The notes beneath the pieces are model-generated. The model saw nothing but the letters and a program-made list of their open reading frames with translations, made no database searches and was not told where the DNA came from. The position numbers were made by a program, and so were the translations under genes. DNA of 64,000 nucleotides from Candidatus Saccharimonadota bacterium (GTDB taxonomy: Bacteria; Patescibacteriota; Saccharimonadia; Saccharimonadales; Saccharimonadaceae), in assembly GCA_009783305.1 (NCBI GenBank), contig WRHJ01000004.1, forward strand, positions 1 through 64,000. Reading direction: 5' to 3'. Shown in pieces: positions 27,302-37,312 of the stretch. How positions within the stretch are numbered: the stretch's first letter is position 1; every line of letters starts with the position of its first letter.

Positions 27302-29266
27302 ATGAATTTTAAGCTAGTTAGTCCGTACAATCCAACGGGCGATCAGCCAACGGCGATCGAGACCCTTTCTAAGGGGTTAAATTTGGGTTTGCGGGAGCAA
27401 ACTTTGCTGGGCGTGACGGGTTCGGGCAAGACTTTTACGATGGCAAATTTGATTGCGGCAAAAAATGCGCCGACACTGGTGTTGGCGCACAATAAAACGC
27501 TGGCGGCGCAACTGTATTCGGAGTTTCGGGAGTTTTTTCCGGAAAATGAAGTGCATTATTTTGTGTCGTATTTTGATTATTACCAGCCGGAGGCGTATAT
27601 CGCGTCGACGGATACTTATATTGAGAAGGATTCAGATATCAACGAGGAGATTGATCGGTTGCGACATGCGGCGACGGAAGCATTGTTGACGCGACGAGAT
27701 ACGATTATTGTGGCTTCGGTGTCTTGTATTTACGGCATTGGCGACCCGGATAATTATGCAGGGATGGCTTTAAAATTGAAGGCTGGAGAGGCGGTATCGC
27801 AGGACGAGGCGATTCGACAGTTGATCAATATTCAGTATCATCGTAATGATATCGCTTTTGAGCGGGGGAATTTCCGAGTGAAGGGCGACACGGTAGATTT
27901 GTTCCCGGCTTCGGGCGATCGGGGGTATAGGTTGGAGTTTGGATTTGATGGGTTAGAAAAGATTCGCGTAATTGATCCGCTGACGGCGGAAGTTTTGGCA
28001 GAGCCGGGGGAGATTGGGATATTCCCGAATACGCATTACGCGACGCCGAAGGAAGATTTGGAGCGGGCGCTTAAGTTGATTCGGGCGGAGTTTGAAGATC
28101 GACTGAAGTGGTTTAATCAGAATAATAAGTGGCTGGAGGCGCAAAGATTAGGGCAGCGGACGAAGTATGATTTGGAGATGTTGGAAGAAACCGGTTTTGT
28201 GAAAGGGATTGAAAATTATTCGCGGCATTTGGAAGGGCGGAAGGCAGGGGTGCCGCCGTCGACTTTGCTAGATTATTTCCCTGACGATTTTTTAATGTTG
28301 ATTGATGAGTCGCATATGACATTACCACAGGTGCGGGGGATGCATAATGGCGACCGGGCGCGCAAGGAGGTGTTGGTGGAATATGGTTTTCGCTTGCCTT
28401 CGGCTCTAGATAATCGTCCGCTGACATTTGGCGAGTTTGAGCAGCATATTAACCAGGTAATTTATGTGTCGGCGACGCCGGGAGAATATGAGTTGAGCCG
28501 GACGCCGAAGCCGGCGGAGCAGGTGATTCGCCCGACGGGGCTACTGGATCCGGAAGTTGAAGTGCGAGGGACGGAAAACCAAATTGATGATTTGGTGGAG
28601 GAAATTGACAAACGGGTGGCGGAGGGCCAGCGGACTTTGGTGACGACATTGACGAAGCGGATGGCGGAAGATTTGTCGGCACATTTGCAGGATATTGGGC
28701 TGAAGGTGGCGTATATTCATAGCGATATTGATACTTTGGAGAGAGGGGATATTTTACGGGATTTGCGGACCGGGATTTATGATGTGTTGGTGGGAATTAA
28801 TCTGTTGCGAGAGGGGTTGGATCTGCCGGAAGTGTCTTTGGTGGCGATTTTGGATGCAGATAAAGAAGGATTTTTGCGTTCGGAGTCGGCGTTGATTCAG
28901 ACGATTGGGCGGGCGGCGCGACATGTGGATGGACGAGTGATTATGTATGCGGATAATATAACGGGGTCGATGGAGCGGGCGATTGACGAGACGAATCGGC
29001 GCCGTGAGATTCAGAAGAAATATAATGATGAAAATGGGATTACGCCGCAGTCGGTGGCGAAGGAAATTTCGCAGGGGTTACGGGCAATTATACCGGAGAA
29101 GGAAAAGGGCAAGCGGATTGATCTGCGGAAGATTCCGCGCGATGAGTATCCGACTTTGATTAAAGAACTAGAATCGCAGATGAAATTAGCGGCGGCGAAT
29201 TTGGAGTTTGAGCGAGCGGCGGAATTGCGCGATCAGATTGAAGAGATCAAAAATTTTGGCAAGTAA
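27302..29266 (+). CDS. uvrB: Excinuclease ABC subunit B
   Basis: 654 residues, full length. DEAD-like helicase domains with Walker [14 protein letters not shown] near residue 41, the beta-hairpin region YYQPEAYI that clamps damaged DNA, helicase motif V/VI region [12 protein letters not shown], and a C-terminal UVR domain ([24 protein letters not shown]) that contacts UvrC/UvrA. Start codon ATG follows an extended -10 box by 6 nt. Confidence 0.97.
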   Translation: MNFKLVSPYNPTGDQPTAIETLSKGLNLGLREQTLLGVTGSGKTFTMANLIAAKNAPTLVLAHNKTLAAQLYSEFREFFPENEVHYFVSYFDYYQPEAYIASTDTYIEKDSDINEEIDRLRHAATEALLTRRDTIIVASVSCIYGIGDPDNYAGMALKLKAGEAVSQDEAIRQLINIQYHRNDIAFERGNFRVKGDTVDLFPASGDRGYRLEFGFDGLEKIRVIDPLTAEVLAEPGEIGIFPNTHYATPKEDLERALKLIRAEFEDRLKWFNQNNKWLEAQRLGQRTKYDLEMLEETGFVKGIENYSRHLEGRKAGVPPSTLLDYFPDDFLMLIDESHMTLPQVRGMHNGDRARKEVLVEYGFRLPSALDNRPLTFGEFEQHINQVIYVSATPGEYELSRTPKPAEQVIRPTGLLDPEVEVRGTENQIDDLVEEIDKRVAEGQRTLVTTLTKRMAEDLSAHLQDIGLKVAYIHSDIDTLERGDILRDLRTGIYDVLVGINLLREGLDLPEVSLVAILDADKEGFLRSESALIQTIGRAARHVDGRVIMYADNITGSMERAIDETNRRREIQKKYNDENGITPQSVAKEISQGLRAIIPEKEKGKRIDLRKIPRDEYPTLIKELESQMKLAAANLEFERAAELRDQIEEIKNFGK

Positions 29267-29299
29267 AAACGACCGCCTAGTTTGAGTGGCGATCGTTTT
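29266..29299. terminator. Bidirectional intrinsic terminator
   Basis: 10-bp stem with one A-C mismatch (AACGACCGCC/GGCGATCGTT) between convergent uvrB and the DegV gene, T runs on both strands. Confidence 0.8.
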
Positions 29300-29307
29300 A
29301 GTGGAGG

Positions 29308-30198
29308 TTATACTTGTTTTGGCAGCGGGCCGCGGTGATGTCCTCTGTAAAAAAAGGCGATGACGCCGTGTCCGACATGGGCGCCGATGACGTGACCGAT
29401 GCGGTAATCGGGGCCGAAACTGACTTGAGCGTGTTTGAGAGCCGGACGGTTAAGGATGAGCTCGGCGCAATATGCGGCATCGTCTGGACAAGCGCCATGA
29501 TGGATATTGATGATCCCGCTGGGATCTTCAATGTTGTTCTCGAGTTTGTCAACCATGGCGTTGAAGGTTTTCTTAGCGCCTCTTTCTTTGCTGGCCTGTT
29601 CAATGCGCCCCTCGTCGTCAATATACAGAAGGGGACGAAATTGAAGGATGTCGCCGATGACGGCGGTCCAATGGCCGATGCGTCCGCCGGCTTTCAAGTA
29701 TTTGAGGCCGTTGACGCTAAAGTCGTGGATAACGTTCAGTTTGGTGGTTTCGATGTGGTTGATGACGGAATCGAGGCTCTCGCCAGCGAGGCGCATGTTG
29801 GCAACTTCGTTGGCTAAAAAACCGGCGCCGCCGCTGACGCAGTGGCTGTCCAGGCAGACGATTCTGCGCTTGGAGTATTTGTCGGCGAGTTCCATCTGCG
29901 CGATGAGACTGCTGTTGAACGTGGCTGACAAGGCGGAGTTGAGGCCGAAATACAGAACATCTTTTCCGCCGTCAAGGACGGGTTCGAAGGCCTCCATGAA
30001 TTGGGCGGGATTAGCCGCCGCGGTCTTGGCCAGGTTGTCGAGACTAAGTTGGGCGTAGAATTCGTCGACATCATCGAGGTTACTCAGGATGGACTGTTCG
30101 AAATTGCAGCCGATGTTAACGCGCTGGATGTCCAAATTGGCGCAGTTTTCGGGCGTAATTTCGGACGAGTTGTCGGTGAAAAACACATACTCGGGCAT
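29308..30198 (-). CDS. DegV family fatty-acid-binding protein
   Basis: 296 residues. DegV/FakB proteins bind a fatty acid and present it to the FakA kinase. Family features: FFTDNSSEIT at the N terminus, FGLNSALSATFNSS in the middle and GLKYLKAGGRIGH before the second domain. A FakA-like DAK2 protein is encoded at 42237-43946. Strong Shine-Dalgarno AAAAGGAGGAACC. The promoter box TGCTATAAT is at 30264-30272, and the roughly 60-nt leader contains a terminator-like hairpin. Confidence 0.88.
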   Translation of the reverse strand: MPEYVFFTDNSSEITPENCANLDIQRVNIGCNFEQSILSNLDDVDEFYAQLSLDNLAKTAAANPAQFMEAFEPVLDGGKDVLYFGLNSALSATFNSSLIAQMELADKYSKRRIVCLDSHCVSGGAGFLANEVANMRLAGESLDSVINHIETTKLNVIHDFSVNGLKYLKAGGRIGHWTAVIGDILQFRPLLYIDDEGRIEQASKERGAKKTFNAMVDKLENNIEDPSGIINIHHGACPDDAAYCAELILNRPALKHAQVSFGPDYRIGHVIGAHVGHGVIAFFYRGHHRGPLPKQV

Positions 30199-30224
30199 GT
30201 TTGGTTCCTCCTTTTAATGTACTC

Positions 30225-30248
30225 AAAAAGCCACAAAAATTGGCTTTT
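30225..30248 (-). promoter_or_regulatory. Terminator-like hairpin in DegV leader
   Basis: 8-bp perfect stem AAAAGCCA/TGGCTTTT with 7-nt loop followed by a T5 run, between the promoter and the Shine-Dalgarno site. Possible attenuator. Confidence 0.45.
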
Positions 30249-30356
30249 CTGTAGGGTGGGTATATTATAGCATTTTTTGCGAGAAGTATCAATAGTGGTT
30301 GTGGGCGGGTTTAATTCCCTAACGCCGTAACAGTGAAGGAGGAGATAGCAGGAAGG

Positions 30357-31514
30357 TTAGATTGTTAGGACGATCAGATTTTCGATGTGGGGAGTGTGGG
30401 GAAAGAAGTTGAAGGGTTGGCAGAGTTTGATCTGATAAGTTGCAAGAAGCGGTTTGAGATCGCGGGCTTGGGTGATGGGGTTGCAGGAAAGGTAGATAAT
30501 GGTCGGGGGTTTGACCTGCGCTATTTTTTCGATCAGTTTGGGGTCGCAACCGGCACGAGGGGGGTCAAGGATGACGGTGGCATCTGGGGTGATGTAGTCT
30601 AAAACGTCTTCGGACTTGGCGAGAACTGGGTTGAGATTTTCGGCGTCGCCGCAGTTCTTGCAGAGTTCCATATAGGTAGTCTCATTGACTTCAACGAGTG
30701 TGAGTTCGCGATTGTTGGCGACAGATAGACCAATAGTACCAACGCCGGCGTAAAGGTCGAGAACTTTGAGGGTGATGGTATGTTTTTGGATTTCCTTGAG
30801 GGCCATTTCGTAGACTGGGAGATTGATTTGGAAAAAGCCGTTGGGAGAATAAAAATATTGGTGGCCAAGGAGAGTATCGGTAAGCAGAGGCATGGCGGGG
30901 TGGGGTTTGTGGTTTTCAAATAGGGCGGAACTAATAATTCCCTGCTGGTTGCAACGGACAAGGAGCGATTGAAAGTCGCGGGCGGGTTTTTGTTCGGTGT
31001 TCAATTGCTCAACGATGCGCTGGGCGGTTTGGAAAACTTCGGAGCGCTCGATGGAAGAGCTGGTGATGGGAAGTTTACGATGGGTGCCGCGGGTGTGAAA
31101 AGCGAGTTCGATTTTATTGGTGTCGTTGTTCCAATAAAGCGAATATTCCATTTTATTGCGATAGAAATATTCTTTGAGGTCGGTGACGGTGGGTTTGATT
31201 TCTGGAAGATCAATTTGATTTTGATGGAAGCACTCGGCGACGAGGGCGGATTTTTGTTCAAGTTCGTAATCGTAATTCATAATTTGCCAAGGAGAGGTCG
31301 CTAAATAACAGAGGTCGCGGGGGTTGGACCTGCGCTCGGACTTTGTGAGAATTTTAGTGGCAATGCCTTCGCAAAAAGAGGATTTATTTTTGGTGATTTC
31401 AAATTCGACAGTTTCGCCGGGAAGGGCGCCCCAAACAAAGGCTTTTTTGCCTGAGCTGAGTGTGCCGAGACCCTGCCCGCCCGGAACTAGTTTGTCGATG
31501 GTTACGGTTTCCAT
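30357..31514 (-). CDS. TrmA/RumA-type SAM-dependent RNA uracil-5 methyltransferase
   Basis: 385 residues from the chosen ATG (METVTIDKL). An N-terminal TRAM domain (about 1-60) is followed by a Rossmann methyltransferase with DLYAGVGTIGLS, the DPPRAG motif and the nucleophile Cys in YLSCNP. The four Cys of the RumA iron-sulfur cluster are not all present. Only one Cys lies in that region, so this is a cluster-less type. It methylates a uridine in rRNA or tRNA; which one cannot be told. The start lies 14 nt downstream of tRNA-Arg(UCG) on the same strand. Confidence 0.9.
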   Translation of the reverse strand: METVTIDKLVPGGQGLGTLSSGKKAFVWGALPGETVEFEITKNKSSFCEGIATKILTKSERRSNPRDLCYLATSPWQIMNYDYELEQKSALVAECFHQNQIDLPEIKPTVTDLKEYFYRNKMEYSLYWNNDTNKIELAFHTRGTHRKLPITSSSIERSEVFQTAQRIVEQLNTEQKPARDFQSLLVRCNQQGIISSALFENHKPHPAMPLLTDTLLGHQYFYSPNGFFQINLPVYEMALKEIQKHTITLKVLDLYAGVGTIGLSVANNRELTLVEVNETTYMELCKNCGDAENLNPVLAKSEDVLDYITPDATVILDPPRAGCDPKLIEKIAQVKPPTIIYLSCNPITQARDLKPLLATYQIKLCQPFNFFPHTPHIENLIVLTI

Positions 31515-31528
31515 AGTGTTATATAAAA

Positions 31529-31605
31529 TGGTACGCCCGGCAGGATTCGAACCTGCGACCCCTTGGTTCGAAGCCAAGTACTCTAATCCACTGAGCTACG
31601 GGCGC
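31529..31605 (-). tRNA. tRNA-Arg(UCG)
   Basis: 77 nt with encoded CCA. Anticodon loop CUUCGAA between fully paired stems CTTGG/CCAAG; T arm GCAGG-TTCGAAT-CCTGC. A TGATACAAT box lies in the 18-nt spacer to the next tRNA, 9 nt before the 5' end. Confidence 0.95.
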
Positions 31606-31623
31606 AATGCTTATATTGTATCA

Positions 31624-31699
31624 TGGTACGCCTGATAGGAGTCGAACCTACGACACCCAGCTCCGGAAGCTGGTGCTCTATCCACTGAGCTACAGGCGC
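31624..31699 (-). tRNA. tRNA-Arg(CCG)
   Basis: 76 nt with encoded CCA. Anticodon loop TTCCGGA between CCAGC/GCTGG stems. Only 16 nt separate its 5' end from the divergent murB start codon. Confidence 0.95.
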
Positions 31700-31700
31700 A

Positions 31701-31713
31701 TGGTATAATTATC
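31701..31713. promoter_or_regulatory. Overlapping divergent -10 boxes, tRNA-Arg(CCG) and murB
   Basis: Plus strand TGGTATAAT (31701-31709) stands 6 nt before murB. Minus strand GATAAT (31708-31713) stands 8 nt before the tRNA 5' end. The two hexamers share 2 bp. Confidence 0.65.
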
Positions 31714-31715
31714 GC

Positions 31716-32717
31716 ATGAAGATACGCGAAAATGTAAAAATTTCGGAGTTAACAACTATGAGACTGGGGGGCGAGGCGAGGTATGTAATTGAGGTCGAAG
31801 AATTTGAAGATGTGCGAAATGCATATGCATTTGCGAAGGAACACGGAGTGGCGACGTACGTGCTGGGAGGGGGCTCGAACGTAATTGGCCGGGATGAGGG
31901 GTTTGATGGGGCAATTTTGGTGAATAAGTTGCGCGGGTTTGAAGATCTAGGCGAAGGACGGTTTAAGGGGTATGGTGGTGAAATTTTTGATGACTTTATC
32001 GAATTTACAGTGGAACGCGGATATTCGGGGATGGAGGCGATGAGTGCAGTGCCGGGAACTTTGGGGGCGGCGCCGGTGCAAAATGTAGGAGCCTATGGGC
32101 AAGAGATGTCTGGGGTGTTGGAATCAGTGGAGGCTTATGGTACGCAAGAAGATGGTGTTGTAAATTTTACAACAGATAAAATGAAATTGGGGTATCGGCA
32201 GAGTATTTTTAATTACGGCGCCGATGCGGGAAGGTATTTTATTATTTCGGTGACGGTGAAGTTGAAAAAAGACGAACTGAAGCCGCCGTTTTATACTTCC
32301 CTGCAGCAATATGTGGAAGACCACCATGTGACGGATTTTTCGCCAGCTTCGATTCGACGGATGGTGATGGATATTCGGGCTTATAAATTACCGGATCCTA
32401 GGCAAGAGGCGAGTGCGGGATCGTTTTTCAAAAATGTATATTTGAAACCAGAAGAAGTTGCGGAGATGGAAGCGAAGGGGGTTCCGGTGTGGCCGGGTGG
32501 GAAAGTGCCGGCGGGTTGGTTGATTGAAAATGCTGGATTGAAAGGCAAAGAGTTCTTTGGGTTTAAAGTTTCGGATAAGGCGGCGCTGATTTTGATCAAT
32601 GAGAGTGCGAAAAGTTATGCGGATTTGGCGAAGGCGCGGCAGGCGATTGCGGATGCGGTGCGAGAGAAGTTTGGTTTGAGCTTGGAGCAGGAGCCGGTTG
32701 AGATAAGTAGTAATTGA
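31716..32717 (+). CDS. murB: UDP-N-acetylenolpyruvoylglucosamine reductase
   Basis: 333 residues. FAD enzyme of peptidoglycan precursor synthesis. FAD-binding GGGSNVIGRDEGF near residue 53, AVPGTLGAAPVQNVGAYGQE near 110, substrate Arg in YRQSIF and the catalytic Ser in ASAGSFFKN near residue 235. The TGA stop shows the standard code. Leaderless start; 15 nt upstream of folD. Confidence 0.95.
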   Translation: MKIRENVKISELTTMRLGGEARYVIEVEEFEDVRNAYAFAKEHGVATYVLGGGSNVIGRDEGFDGAILVNKLRGFEDLGEGRFKGYGGEIFDDFIEFTVERGYSGMEAMSAVPGTLGAAPVQNVGAYGQEMSGVLESVEAYGTQEDGVVNFTTDKMKLGYRQSIFNYGADAGRYFIISVTVKLKKDELKPPFYTSLQQYVEDHHVTDFSPASIRRMVMDIRAYKLPDPRQEASAGSFFKNVYLKPEEVAEMEAKGVPVWPGGKVPAGWLIENAGLKGKEFFGFKVSDKAALILINESAKSYADLAKARQAIADAVREKFGLSLEQEPVEISSN

Positions 32718-32726
32718 TGGTATAAT
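32698..32726 (+). promoter_or_regulatory. folD promoter inside the end of murB
   Basis: TTGAGA (32698-32703), 17-bp spacer, TGG-TATAAT (32721-32726), then exactly 6 nt to the folD ATG. Confidence 0.75.
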
Positions 32727-32732
32727 TGTGCG

Positions 32733-33506
32733 ATGAAAAAATTAAATGGGCAAGAGTTGGCGGACTATGTGAAAGGGCGGCAAGCTGGAGAAGCGCGGCG
32801 CTTGCGGGCTAGGGGCGTGCGGCCAAAATTGGTGATTTTTTATGATAATGATTCACCGGTGATTTTGAAATATGTGGCACTGAAAAAAGATTATGGAGCG
32901 GAAATTGGGGTTGATGTGGAGATCGTGAAGTTTTCGACTGAAGATGCTGAGGAACGGATGTTGGCGGCAGCGAAGGATCCGACGGTGCATGGGATGATTG
33001 TGCAGTTGCCATTGAAGGTGGTTGATAATGAGATTTTGACGCTGATTCCGCGCGAGAAAGACGTGGATGGGTTAAATGATGGATTTGATAGTGCGACAGC
33101 GGAAGCGATTAATTGGTTGCTGGGGGGACATAATATCGAACTGGCGGATAAACGGATTGCAATTGTAGGACAAGGTAAGTTGGTGGGCGGGCCGTTGATG
33201 AGGATGTGGGGAGATTCTGGTTATGATGTGACGGCTTTCCGTAAGGGCGATGATTTAAATAAGTTGCGAGATTTTGACTTGATTGTGAGCGGGACGGGAG
33301 TGCCGGGATTGATAAAATCGGAAATGGTGCAATCTGGTGCGGTAGTGGTGGATGCAGGTACGGCGAGTGAGGGCGAGACATTAGTGGGTGATAGCGAAGA
33401 AGCCTTGCGGGAACGCGAAGATGTAACGATGACGCTAAAAGTTGGGGGCGTGGGACCGCTGACGGTGACGGTGCTGTTTGAGCATGTGTTGAGAGCGGCT
33501 AGCTAG
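32733..33506 (+). CDS. folD: Methylenetetrahydrofolate dehydrogenase/cyclohydrolase
   Basis: 257 residues, somewhat shorter than typical (about 280). Catalytic YVALK (Tyr47, Lys51), the MIVQLPL substrate segment, DVDGLN and the C-terminal GGVGPLTVT signature are present. It interconverts one-carbon folate forms. The stop is 2 nt from the convergent VirB6-like gene end. Leaderless start. Confidence 0.93.
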   Translation: MKKLNGQELADYVKGRQAGEARRLRARGVRPKLVIFYDNDSPVILKYVALKKDYGAEIGVDVEIVKFSTEDAEERMLAAAKDPTVHGMIVQLPLKVVDNEILTLIPREKDVDGLNDGFDSATAEAINWLLGGHNIELADKRIAIVGQGKLVGGPLMRMWGDSGYDVTAFRKGDDLNKLRDFDLIVSGTGVPGLIKSEMVQSGAVVVDAGTASEGETLVGDSEEALREREDVTMTLKVGGVGPLTVTVLFEHVLRAAS

Positions 33507-33508
33507 TA

Positions 33509-36500
33509 TTACTGTTGACCAAATTTACGGCGAATTTCTGGATTATCATTTAGGAAACGATTGAGGTCGGCGTTGTCGGCTACTTGTATACGAGATTGGG
33601 GTGGATTGGCTTGAGCGGGGGGAGCGGCGGGTGGCGGGGTGGGTGGTTGTTGGACATTAAGTGTGGGGCCTTCGGACTGGATGGTAGTGGTTTGTTGTAC
33701 GGCAGGAGCGCCGCCGGGACCAAGAAGAGCGTCTCTGACTTTGGGACTCATGGCAGCAACAATGGAAGCATTTTGGGCGTCTTTTAGACCAGCAATTGCT
33801 TCCGGACTAACCCACGACTTGAGGTTTTGCTCGCCAATTGAATTCATGGTGTCGGCACTGAGCTTGGCAACTTGTGCAGCATTCATGCTCTCGATAACAC
33901 TTTGACCTTTATCGTGCATACCGGTAAGCATCTGGTTGAATTGATTAAGACTAGCTTCTTTGCCAATACCGGAAACTGCATTGCGCATCTGCTTTTCGCT
34001 AAAGGGCATTTGTCCTGATTCATAGGATGCTTTACCGTCTGCGCCTCTGGGCATTAAGCTATTGATGGCTTCGAGAGAAGTTTTGTCTTGAGTGGCGATA
34101 AGATCGTCGTTCTCCTTTTCTAGATCCTGGCGCATTAAGGTCTTGCCGGTGTCGGGGTTAACGTCGTTCGCGTAGCTTGCTAGCGACATATTATTACCAG
34201 ATTTCATCTGTTTAGACCATCCCCAGAGATGTGCAGCCTCTTTTTTCTGCGTAATGAGAGAGTTAGATAGGCGATCTCGCATGCGCGCTGAAAGTTTTGA
34301 AGGATCGACACTGCCTAAAGCTCTGGTTATTTTGTCAAAATCGCCACGTGCAGCTAAATCGCCAATTGCTGCGTCCATCATATTAGCGTCGTTGCTTTTA
34401 AGCGCTCGAGTCAAACCAGCTTCAACATCTTCACCTGCTCCCATTTTTGCAAAGTTGTCGGAGTATGTCTTGGTGTTTTGAGAATCGTAAGTGTCCATGG
34501 CTTGAGAGCGTGACCTTTGTGCACTATTGGAATTTAGCAACATGGCACGGCCAAATTTACTTTGACCGAATTTAGATTTTCCCAGTTTGGATCCAGCTAG
34601 CTTATCGGCTGTAGCGCTCGTCCAGCGCGCTCCTTGTGCACGACCTGCCATTTGTTTGTTTTTATACCAATTGCTACCTCTGACTTGACCGGTAGCACGG
34701 CCTGTCAAAGATTTTCCTATGCCAGAAATCTTGGCACCCATGTTGCCCATGGCGGCGAAGGATGCTTTGAGCAAAGTGGGTAGGAAGAAGAGCGGGATGA
34801 CTCCTAGGAGGAGGGCAATTAGCCCCATCCAGAAATCGTTGGCATTGGTAGCAAGCAAAATGCGCGATGCTAGACTAGCTCCGCCTATTAACAGGCCACA
34901 GAGTGGGAACAATAAAAGTAAGCCTTGAAATATTTTCAGCCATCTGTCAAATAATTTTTTGGTATTAGGGAGCATGTAGCAAACAATGGCTAGTGGTGCG
35001 ATGACAGTTAGTATAACCACGCCAGCTTGGCGAGCACCTAGTAGTACAAAGACGAAGAAGATAGCAATGGCGGCGCTCAGCAACCCTAAAATCAATGGTA
35101 ATAACACTGCTAGTCCAGCGTGAGCTACAAGAGCAATACCAGCACCTGTTAATAGGATAATTATCAAGACTGTTACGACATTTACGCCTGGGTCAAGTGC
35201 TCCGGCATAATCTCCGCCAGCGGTGGCGGGACTTACTCTGATGCCTTCGAATACTTGCTTAATCCCGAAGCCGATGATGTTGCTGATATCTACTGCGAGC
35301 TGGCAAATAAAGTATGATAGGTTGATTAAAATCGCTGTAATAATTAGCTTGGGGAGTATTTTCTTGATGCCGTAATTGTCAATTCCAATGCCGGTTAACT
35401 GCGAGAATATGACGACTAATAGCAAGATAATGAAAATAATGTTTGCGAAGGTTTGGAAGACTGTCCATGCTTGAAAAGTACCGTTAGAGGGGTCGCTATT
35501 GAAAAGCCGAGCGTCTACGCGCAAAAATGGGGTTAGTACTTCTTCGTAAAGTTTCCCGGCCATGTCGCCTAGTCCCATGAGAACTGGACATAGGATCCAG
35601 CCTAGTGCTCCGCCGCCGTCAAAGCAACTGGGATCACTAGCAGTAACGCCAGGATCTACATCTAAGATATTGTCGATGCCATCTAGTCCAAAATCAGGTG
35701 GGGTATAGCCATCTAAGTCGCTTACGCCATTACACTGGAAATTACTGTAGTCGTCGTTGTAGTTGTACAAGTGCGTACTACTGGGGCCGCGAGTACTAGT
35801 AATAAGACCGTTAACGCGCGTTGACTTTTCACTTAGAGTGTTTATACTAGTTTGCATATTAGTATTGTTGGTTTGCAATATATTGAGCCGGTTCTCTAAT
35901 TCTTCCCTGAATCTTTCAAACCCTTGGGGATTGGCAGACAAATTTGTAAGGTCGGTCTGTATGGTATTTAGTACTGTGTTTTGGGTTGTAAAATCTTGGC
36001 GGAAATTTCCGGCCATAGTTCCTTCTGCGCCCGATATACTAGTTAAGGCCTCGGGGAGCAGTTGTAATATTTCGGATGCTTGCGTCAGCTCGTTCTCGGC
36101 GGCACGTCCTCCTCTGACGACATCGGATATAATCAGCGCTTGTTGGTAGTAGGCACTCGAAACGGCGTGAAGCGCTCTATAGGCTGCTACCACGCCTGTT
36201 AATATGGCTTTTTGGGTTGCAAACTGAGAGCGGCAATCAGCTATTTTATAATCAATCATTTCTTGATTGATCCATTTTTGGATATTTGCAGCCTGTATGT
36301 TAGTGGCAACTACTATAGTGTCACAATATACTTGGTAGCCGCCTGATCCTCCCATTGCCAATGAAATATTTCCATACCTCCTGCCAGTTTCCTGTTCTCT
36401 GAATACTCTGTAATATTGATCCGCTAATATGATATTATTGTTCCCATCGTTTTCTGGCTGCTTGATATTGTATACCTTGCCCTGAAGGTAGTCTTGGCTG

Positions 36501-37312
36501 GCTTGCTCTGCCGTGACTGTTTCTTGACCGCAAAAACTCTTGAAGTTATATAACAAATAGTAGTACAACATGCCATTGTCCGTGTAGCCTTCCCTCCAAC
36601 GGTCTACTAGCATGGTGCCGTAACCACTGCTGGGTGCGAGCTGGGCATAGGGATTTCTTGCCTGGTAGGATCTGTATAGGTCTATGAGATATGTTCTTGA
36701 CCAACTACCATTATTGCCGTTAAAATATCGATTTTGATCGTGATAGTCATTGCAACCATAGTCTAGCTTACTATAAGACGTGGTGAGCGTCCAAACATTA
36801 AAATGAGATTCATAGCGTGCTGATACGCCGCTTCTATTGTTGTCCCGATAGTCGCAAAAGATATTGTTGGCTCCGCCAACGTAATTGGCGAGAAGTTCAA
36901 TAAGTTTATTGTTATCTCTGTTACACTTGACTTCATTGTTATCGTGAGCTGCAGGAGGGAGCCCGGTACCTTCTTGATTTAATCCAGCTAATCCTCCTCC
37001 TTTGAGAAGAACTTCCAAGAAAGAGTCATATATTGTTGTACCATTTAATGGGAACTTGGATATGTCGCCACTATTGGCTTTATAATCGTTCACTTGACCC
37101 CTTACGCTCATACAATAGTCAAAGGCGGCAAACAGCAGATCTACTGTTGCTGCTTCTTTCATCTGACCTAGGGATGTTTCGATTCTTCTGCCGATTTCCT
37201 CAGCAGTCTCGTCGGCGTGGGCCATATTTGGGAACTGTATAGTGATTATTAATAAACAAAGAACAAATATGAGTGTTTTGGAAAAAATCTTTTTAACTCG
37301 GGAAGTTTTCAC
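33509..37312 (-). CDS. VirB6/TrbL-like type IV secretion membrane protein
   Basis: About 1267 residues. The chosen start is GTG at 37312, which shares a base with the upstream stop; it gives a clean signal peptide (KTSRVKKIFSKTLIFVL then AHA-DE). An in-frame TTG at 37330 is the alternative. A long Cys-containing extracytoplasmic region (about 35-600) with coiled-coil-like helices follows. Next is a block of six or more membrane helices (about 610-860), then a basic Gly/Ser/Lys/Gln-rich cytoplasmic region, an all-helical region and a Pro/Ala/Gln-rich end. Large VirB6-like proteins of this plan are known in CPR genomes. No VirB4 is seen nearby. Confidence 0.7.
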   Translation of the reverse strand: MKTSRVKKIFSKTLIFVLCLLIITIQFPNMAHADETAEEIGRRIETSLGQMKEAATVDLLFAAFDYCMSVRGQVNDYKANSGDISKFPLNGTTIYDSFLEVLLKGGGLAGLNQEGTGLPPAAHDNNEVKCNRDNNKLIELLANYVGGANNIFCDYRDNNRSGVSARYESHFNVWTLTTSYSKLDYGCNDYHDQNRYFNGNNGSWSRTYLIDLYRSYQARNPYAQLAPSSGYGTMLVDRWREGYTDNGMLYYYLLYNFKSFCGQETVTAEQASQDYLQGKVYNIKQPENDGNNNIILADQYYRVFREQETGRRYGNISLAMGGSGGYQVYCDTIVVATNIQAANIQKWINQEMIDYKIADCRSQFATQKAILTGVVAAYRALHAVSSAYYQQALIISDVVRGGRAAENELTQASEILQLLPEALTSISGAEGTMAGNFRQDFTTQNTVLNTIQTDLTNLSANPQGFERFREELENRLNILQTNNTNMQTSINTLSEKSTRVNGLITSTRGPSSTHLYNYNDDYSNFQCNGVSDLDGYTPPDFGLDGIDNILDVDPGVTASDPSCFDGGGALGWILCPVLMGLGDMAGKLYEEVLTPFLRVDARLFNSDPSNGTFQAWTVFQTFANIIFIILLLVVIFSQLTGIGIDNYGIKKILPKLIITAILINLSYFICQLAVDISNIIGFGIKQVFEGIRVSPATAGGDYAGALDPGVNVVTVLIIILLTGAGIALVAHAGLAVLLPLILGLLSAAIAIFFVFVLLGARQAGVVILTVIAPLAIVCYMLPNTKKLFDRWLKIFQGLLLLFPLCGLLIGGASLASRILLATNANDFWMGLIALLLGVIPLFFLPTLLKASFAAMGNMGAKISGIGKSLTGRATGQVRGSNWYKNKQMAGRAQGARWTSATADKLAGSKLGKSKFGQSKFGRAMLLNSNSAQRSRSQAMDTYDSQNTKTYSDNFAKMGAGEDVEAGLTRALKSNDANMMDAAIGDLAARGDFDKITRALGSVDPSKLSARMRDRLSNSLITQKKEAAHLWGWSKQMKSGNNMSLASYANDVNPDTGKTLMRQDLEKENDDLIATQDKTSLEAINSLMPRGADGKASYESGQMPFSEKQMRNAVSGIGKEASLNQFNQMLTGMHDKGQSVIESMNAAQVAKLSADTMNSIGEQNLKSWVSPEAIAGLKDAQNASIVAAMSPKVRDALLGPGGAPAVQQTTTIQSEGPTLNVQQPPTPPPAAPPAQANPPQSRIQVADNADLNRFLNDNPEIRRKFGQQ

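Noticed and set aside
32715-32717. UGA recoded to Gly, as in some other CPR lineages
   Set aside because: UGA ends murB, uvrA and other genes at the right family length, and the only Gly tRNA seen reads UCC.
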